A stretch of 64,000 nucleotides of DNA, from contig NZ_FOJG01000001.1 in assembly GCF_900110835.1 (NCBI RefSeq), positions 1,375,022 to 1,439,021 on the forward strand, in the 5' to 3' direction. A model generated the notes under the pieces. It saw nothing but the letters and a program-made list of their open reading frames with translations. It was not told the DNA's origin and made no database searches. Positions 60,588-64,000 of this stretch are shown in pieces; positions within the stretch are counted from its first letter, which is position 1; every line of letters starts with the position of its first letter. The position numbers and the translations under genes are program-made. Origin of the DNA: Chitinophaga arvensicola (GTDB taxonomy: Bacteria; Bacteroidota; Bacteroidia; Chitinophagales; Chitinophagaceae).

Positions 60588-61541
60588 TTACTTCACTTTT
60601 GCTTCCGGTAATTCTTTTCTCTGATGATAAAGAGAATAGAGGATGGAACCTCCAAGGCATAGAACGATCACTATCAATGATACGTATACCGGTATATGAA
60701 TATTGTGCTGATGCAAAAAATACTCCGCCAGCATTTTCACTCCAATAAAAACCAGGACGATGGCAATACCCTGGGGCAGATAATCAAATTTATCTACCGC
60801 TCCCCTCAGTAAAAAGAACAAGGACCGTAGTCCTAACACCGCAAATATATTGGAGGTATATACTACCATCGGATCGCGTGATATGGCAAATACAGCCGGG
60901 ATGGAATCCACCGCAAATAAGATATCTGTGACTGCCAGCATCACTACTACCAGTGATAACGTGGTGAGATAAGCCTTATTATGTTTGCGGATAACAAATC
61001 GGCCTTTGGGCTCTTCTGTTGTAACCCGCATGTATTTGTTCATAAAACGGTAGATCGCATTTTCTTCCGGCTTAAACTCATCGTCTTCTTTGGCGAAGAA
61101 CATTTTAATGCCGGTGTAAATGAGAAACGCACCGAAGATATATAAGATCCATTCGAATTTCTGAATGAGCGCAATTCCCAGCCAGATAAAGATAGCCCTG
61201 AATCCAATGGCCATCAGTATACCTATCAGTAATACCCGTGAATAATATTCTTCTTTTATTTTAAAAAAACTAAAGATGAGTATAAACACAAAGATGTTAT
61301 CGATCGACAGGGATTTCTCCATGAGATAAGCACTCATAAAGCTGAGGGCCGGCTCAGCGCCGTCTTCCAGCCACATGAATCCAAAAAATAACACAGATAA
61401 CACTACCCAGAAAATGCTTTGCCAAAGCGCTGTTTTGAGAGAAGTCTTTTTATTTTTCTTACTAAAAAAGCCCAGATCAAAAATCAACGCCAGGATGATC
61501 ACAATAAAAAATACCAGATATGTTACTTCTGTTTTTCCCAT
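60588..61541 (-). CDS. TerC family membrane protein
   Basis: Integral membrane protein of 317 aa in the TerC/Alx family, linked to manganese export and tellurite resistance. Signature features: KSLSIDNIFVFILIFSFFKI and VTDILFAVDSIPAVFAISRDP with the conserved acidic residues of the two inverted repeats, plus about nine helices. The ATG at 61541 (MGKTEVTYLVFF) fits the family better than the open frame to 61565, which crosses the -7 box. It is 21 bases ahead of murF-alr, an arrangement that suggests co-expression with cell wall synthesis. Confidence 0.92.
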   Translation of the reverse strand: MGKTEVTYLVFFIVIILALIFDLGFFSKKNKKTSLKTALWQSIFWVVLSVLFFGFMWLEDGAEPALSFMSAYLMEKSLSIDNIFVFILIFSFFKIKEEYYSRVLLIGILMAIGFRAIFIWLGIALIQKFEWILYIFGAFLIYTGIKMFFAKEDDEFKPEENAIYRFMNKYMRVTTEEPKGRFVIRKHNKAYLTTLSLVVVMLAVTDILFAVDSIPAVFAISRDPMVVYTSNIFAVLGLRSLFFLLRGAVDKFDYLPQGIAIVLVFIGVKMLAEYFLHQHNIHIPVYVSLIVIVLCLGGSILYSLYHQRKELPEAKVK

Positions 61542-61562
61542 GTGATTGCATTTTAGGAGTGG

Positions 61563-61570
61563 CAAAGATA
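61563..61570 (-). promoter_or_regulatory. -7 box of terC-murF-alr
   Basis: TATCTTTG on the minus strand, 21 bases before the terC start. It lies directly after the gldG terminator. No -33 element recognised. Confidence 0.45.
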
Positions 61571-61575
61571 GGAAA

Positions 61576-61628
61576 ACGGCAGCTAGGTTTCTGTTTTAAG
61601 GTTGGTTTCAACCCTCTCCTGCTGCCGT
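61576..61628 (-). terminator. Terminator of gldFG
   Basis: On the minus strand an 8-bp outer stem (arms 61621-61628 and 61576-61583) enclosing an inner GGTTG/CAACC hairpin is followed by TTTTCC. It lies 38 bases past the gldG stop. Confidence 0.5.
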
Positions 61629-61666
61629 CAGAACCGCTGAAAGCCAGTGGCTTAGGGCTGTTCCGG

Positions 61667-63370
61667 CTATTCGGTAAATTTACGTTGCCTTACAAACTGG
61701 AATACCATTGCAAACAGCAGTACCAGTCCAACCGGTACCAGGAAGCAGATCACCTGCCATTTGGTTTTTCCCTGCCTGATTTTTTCTCCATCCAGCAAGC
61801 GCAGGGTCAGTTCTTTGTTACGCGCTTCCATGATGCCGCTGTTGCCACAGAGGTATTCCAGGCAGTTGAGGAAAAATTCTTTATTGGCAAAGGCAAAGCC
61901 GGGATTAAATTCGTTGATACCCATCTGTAGCGGGCCTTCCTTACGGGATACCGCATTAGACATCACATCACCATCGCTTACCACAATCATTTTATTGGCG
62001 GTGTCGGTCCGTTCCTTGAATTGCTGCCCGGATGCGTGAAACAGCGGATCTACTGCGTCGCGGTTTTCACGATGACGGAACAGGGACGTAAACTTTCCTT
62101 CCAGCAGCACCGCCGCCGGCAGGTATTTTTGCCGGTATTCGCGTGGATTGGGTTGTGTTTTTACGATCTCCCAACTTATCTGGGCGGGTAGCCGCATGGT
62201 ACGACTGCTCCTGGAAGAGGTGAGCAGTATGGTTTTCCGGATATCGTCATTTTTAATAGTATCGATGGAACTCACAAAACGGCTCAGGACCATATCCAGA
62301 TTTTTTACAATAGGATGCGCTTTGGTAGGCATCAGCATGGGAAAAAACGGGAATGGCATTGGCTGAATCTGCGGGCGGTTGCCTACATTTCCTACCACCA
62401 GCGGTACTACATCGCTTTGCAGATCCAGTACCAGGTCCTGGTTGATCCGTACCCCATAACGGAAAAACATATCTTCGAGGTTCAGACCACGGTCCATGGC
62501 GAAGAAAGAGGGATGTTCATGTAAACTATCCATGCTGGCGCTGGACTCATCCACAAACCATAGCACCTTGCCTCCATTCATGACGTATTGATCTATTTTC
62601 AGTTTATCCACATCCGTGAAAGCGCTTTGCGGCTTGGCGAAAAGGATCACATTAAAATCGTGTGGAATATATGTGGCCGATTGAAGCGTCAGCGTATCCA
62701 GGCCGTAATTGGCCTGTAGCGTGCTGAGGGCGTCGTATACTTCTGCACCGAGGGATTCGCCATGGCCCAGCATATAGCCTACCAGTGGTTTTTCTTTTTC
62801 CTGCAATTTGTTGATAGCATAGGCAAACTGGTATTCCAGTAATGCTTCCGAGCTGCTCATGGTTTGCATGGGATCCTGACCACCCTGGTTTTTGAGCAGG
62901 TTCACGCCCAGTGTTTTCCCTTTGTAATGTACCAGTGCGCCGGGGAAAATGAGTTTCTCAGCGAAGCCGTCGTTGGCTTCCTGCTGTACTTTCATGTTAA
63001 AAGGCATGATGCCCTGTGCGGTGAGTTCACCGAGAAATTTCATGCGCGCAGAATCCGTAAGGCCCTGCCCCGGATTGATGAAAGTAAAGCGAAGGTTTTG
63101 TTTGCCATATTCACGGAATTCCTCCAGTAATTCGGTGGTAGACTGCGCCAGTTGCCGGAAGCTGGCCGGATAGTCGCCTTTGAGGAATACTTCAATTTCC
63201 ACCGGGCTATCCAGTTTCCGCAGCATTTGCCGGGTGTTGGCGGTGAGCGTGTATCTTTTCTCTGCTGTCAGATCCCATCTGCCATGAAAATAAGCTGCTG
63301 CTATATTGATGCCCGTGAGTACCAGTACTACTGCTATTGCACGTTGTATGTATTTCTTTCGTGTAGCCAT
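61667..63370 (-). CDS. gldG: Gliding motility-associated ABC transporter substrate-binding protein GldG
   Basis: A 567-aa membrane-anchored protein of the GldG type, one of the ABC-transporter-like components required for gliding motility in Flavobacterium. It has an N-terminal helix (RAIAVVLVLTGINIAAAYF), the conserved DLTAEKRYTLTANTRQML, then a Rossmann-like periplasmic region (ILFAKPQSAFTDVDKLKIDQYVMNGGKVLWFVDE), and a C-terminal helix (VICFLVPVGLVLLFAMVFQFV). It starts 21 bases after the gldF stop, as in the conserved gldF-gldG operon. Confidence 0.95.
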   Translation of the reverse strand: MATRKKYIQRAIAVVLVLTGINIAAAYFHGRWDLTAEKRYTLTANTRQMLRKLDSPVEIEVFLKGDYPASFRQLAQSTTELLEEFREYGKQNLRFTFINPGQGLTDSARMKFLGELTAQGIMPFNMKVQQEANDGFAEKLIFPGALVHYKGKTLGVNLLKNQGGQDPMQTMSSSEALLEYQFAYAINKLQEKEKPLVGYMLGHGESLGAEVYDALSTLQANYGLDTLTLQSATYIPHDFNVILFAKPQSAFTDVDKLKIDQYVMNGGKVLWFVDESSASMDSLHEHPSFFAMDRGLNLEDMFFRYGVRINQDLVLDLQSDVVPLVVGNVGNRPQIQPMPFPFFPMLMPTKAHPIVKNLDMVLSRFVSSIDTIKNDDIRKTILLTSSRSSRTMRLPAQISWEIVKTQPNPREYRQKYLPAAVLLEGKFTSLFRHRENRDAVDPLFHASGQQFKERTDTANKMIVVSDGDVMSNAVSRKEGPLQMGINEFNPGFAFANKEFFLNCLEYLCGNSGIMEARNKELTLRLLDGEKIRQGKTKWQVICFLVPVGLVLLFAMVFQFVRQRKFTE

Positions 63371-63391
63371 GTCATTTAGTAAGCACGGTTA

Positions 63392-64000
63392 TTAACCGTT
63401 TTGCCAGAGTTTTCTTTGGAGGGATAGTTTGGTGAGATAGAGCATGAGGCCTATCACACTGATAAAATAGACAATATCGCGGCTATCTAATACACCACGG
63501 CTCATAGAGGTGTAATGGAATTTGATCCCGGCCATCTGCAGATAATAATCTGCGCCTCCGCTGAAGGCGGGGATACGGCTGAGGGCATCGAAGCCATTAT
63601 AGAAGATAAAACACGTGAAAAGTGCAATGAGAAAAGCAATCATGGCATTATTGGTAAGGGAAGAGGACCAGATACCTGTAGCGGTAAAAGCTGCTCCCAG
63701 TAATAATAAGCCGATATAAGACCCGATGATACCGCCGGTATCCAGCTGTTGGTTATCTACACTTAATTGTTGTATTGCCAGGTAATATACAATGGTGGGT
63801 AAGAGGGAAATGGCCACGATCAGTAAGCTGCCCCAGAATTTGCCCAATACGATCTGCCAGCCGGTGAGTGGTTTGGTGCTGAGCAATTCCATGGTGCCGG
63901 TTTTAAACTCATCTGCGAAGCAACGCATGGTAATAGCAGGTATCAGCAACAGGTAAATGAGGGGCGCCAGGTTGAACAGAGGGTCCAGGTTGGCGTATCC
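63392..64000 (-). CDS. gldF: Gliding motility-associated ABC transporter permease GldF (5' end outside the window)
   Basis: The C-terminal 202 codons or so of GldF, the permease paired with GldG and the GldA ATPase. The frame is open to the end of the window; the visible part opens with GYANLDPLFNLAPLIYLLLIPAITMRCFADEFKTGTMELLSTKPL, a typical GldF/ABC-2 segment, followed by four more membrane helices. The N-terminal helix and start codon lie beyond 64000. An internal ATG at 63949 is not the true start. Confidence 0.93.
   Translation of the reverse strand, partial: GYANLDPLFNLAPLIYLLLIPAITMRCFADEFKTGTMELLSTKPLTGWQIVLGKFWGSLLIVAISLLPTIVYYLAIQQLSVDNQQLDTGGIIGSYIGLLLLGAAFTATGIWSSSLTNNAMIAFLIALFTCFIFYNGFDALSRIPAFSGGADYYLQMAGIKFHYTSMSRGVLDSRDIVYFISVIGLMLYLTKLSLQRKLWQNG

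Overview
The window looks like chromosomal DNA from a Bacteroidota bacterium close to Chitinophaga (family Chitinophagaceae). The evidence is the gliding genes gldF/gldG at the right edge, a MurF-alanine racemase fusion, a TonB-dependent receptor with a carboxypeptidase-regulatory-like N-terminal domain, the acpP-fabF-rnc cluster, paired GltX and GlnS, and recurrent -7 promoter boxes of the TAnnTTTG type that is standard in this phylum. Shine-Dalgarno sequences are largely absent. I see no insertion sequence, prophage or CRISPR array. The genus is an inference.

Layout. 0.1-6 kb: a leftward tripartite RND efflux operon (adaptor, pump, TolC-like channel) with a long leader. 6.2-8.6 kb: acpP, fabF and rnc, rightward. 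8.6-14.2 kb, leftward: a WYL regulator with a PfpI/GyrI fusion and a GyrI-like protein, then cytochrome bd oxidase (cydAB). 14.3-15.9 kb: a quinone-reductase-like MDR gene divergent from an HxlR regulator, with a clear palindrome between them. 16-22.4 kb, leftward: a bestrophin channel followed by three genes matching JetA, JetB and JetC of Wadjet/MksFEB SMC-type systems, with no JetD nuclease gene next to them. 22.7-39.9 kb: an accessory-looking stretch of small single genes and many regulators (three AraC-type including a GlxA type, Crp-like, LuxR-type), a cysteine-free redoxin-like protein, an orphan GH130 phosphorylase, an orphan T6SS tube protein (TssD/Hcp), a flavin monooxygenase and several DUF proteins. 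40-46 kb: tRNA-Ser(GGA), an aquaporin, a frameshifted asparaginase, TatD, a lipoprotein, a polysaccharide deacetylase and gltX. 46-53 kb: glnS, a stand-alone B12-binding domain, an outer-membrane barrel, enoyl-CoA hydratase, fumC and a D-2-hydroxyacid dehydrogenase. 53-64 kb, leftward: a TonB receptor with a TauE/SafE transporter, lspA, terC with murF-alr, and gldFG.

The most interesting signals are: (1) the JetABC module that lacks JetD and sits behind a bestrophin gene; (2) a 19-bp sequence shared by the promoter regions of the TonB-receptor/TauE locus and of the redoxin-like gene, whose product has no cysteine and no internal methionine, which suggests a sulfur-responsive regulon; (3) an asparaginase gene broken by one base exactly at the centre of a perfect 29-nt palindrome; (4) a well-formed promoter followed about 110 nt later by a hairpin upstream of a LuxR regulator, a possible small RNA or attenuator; (5) an orphan Hcp/TssD. 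All functional calls rest on recognising sequence by eye; no database search was run.
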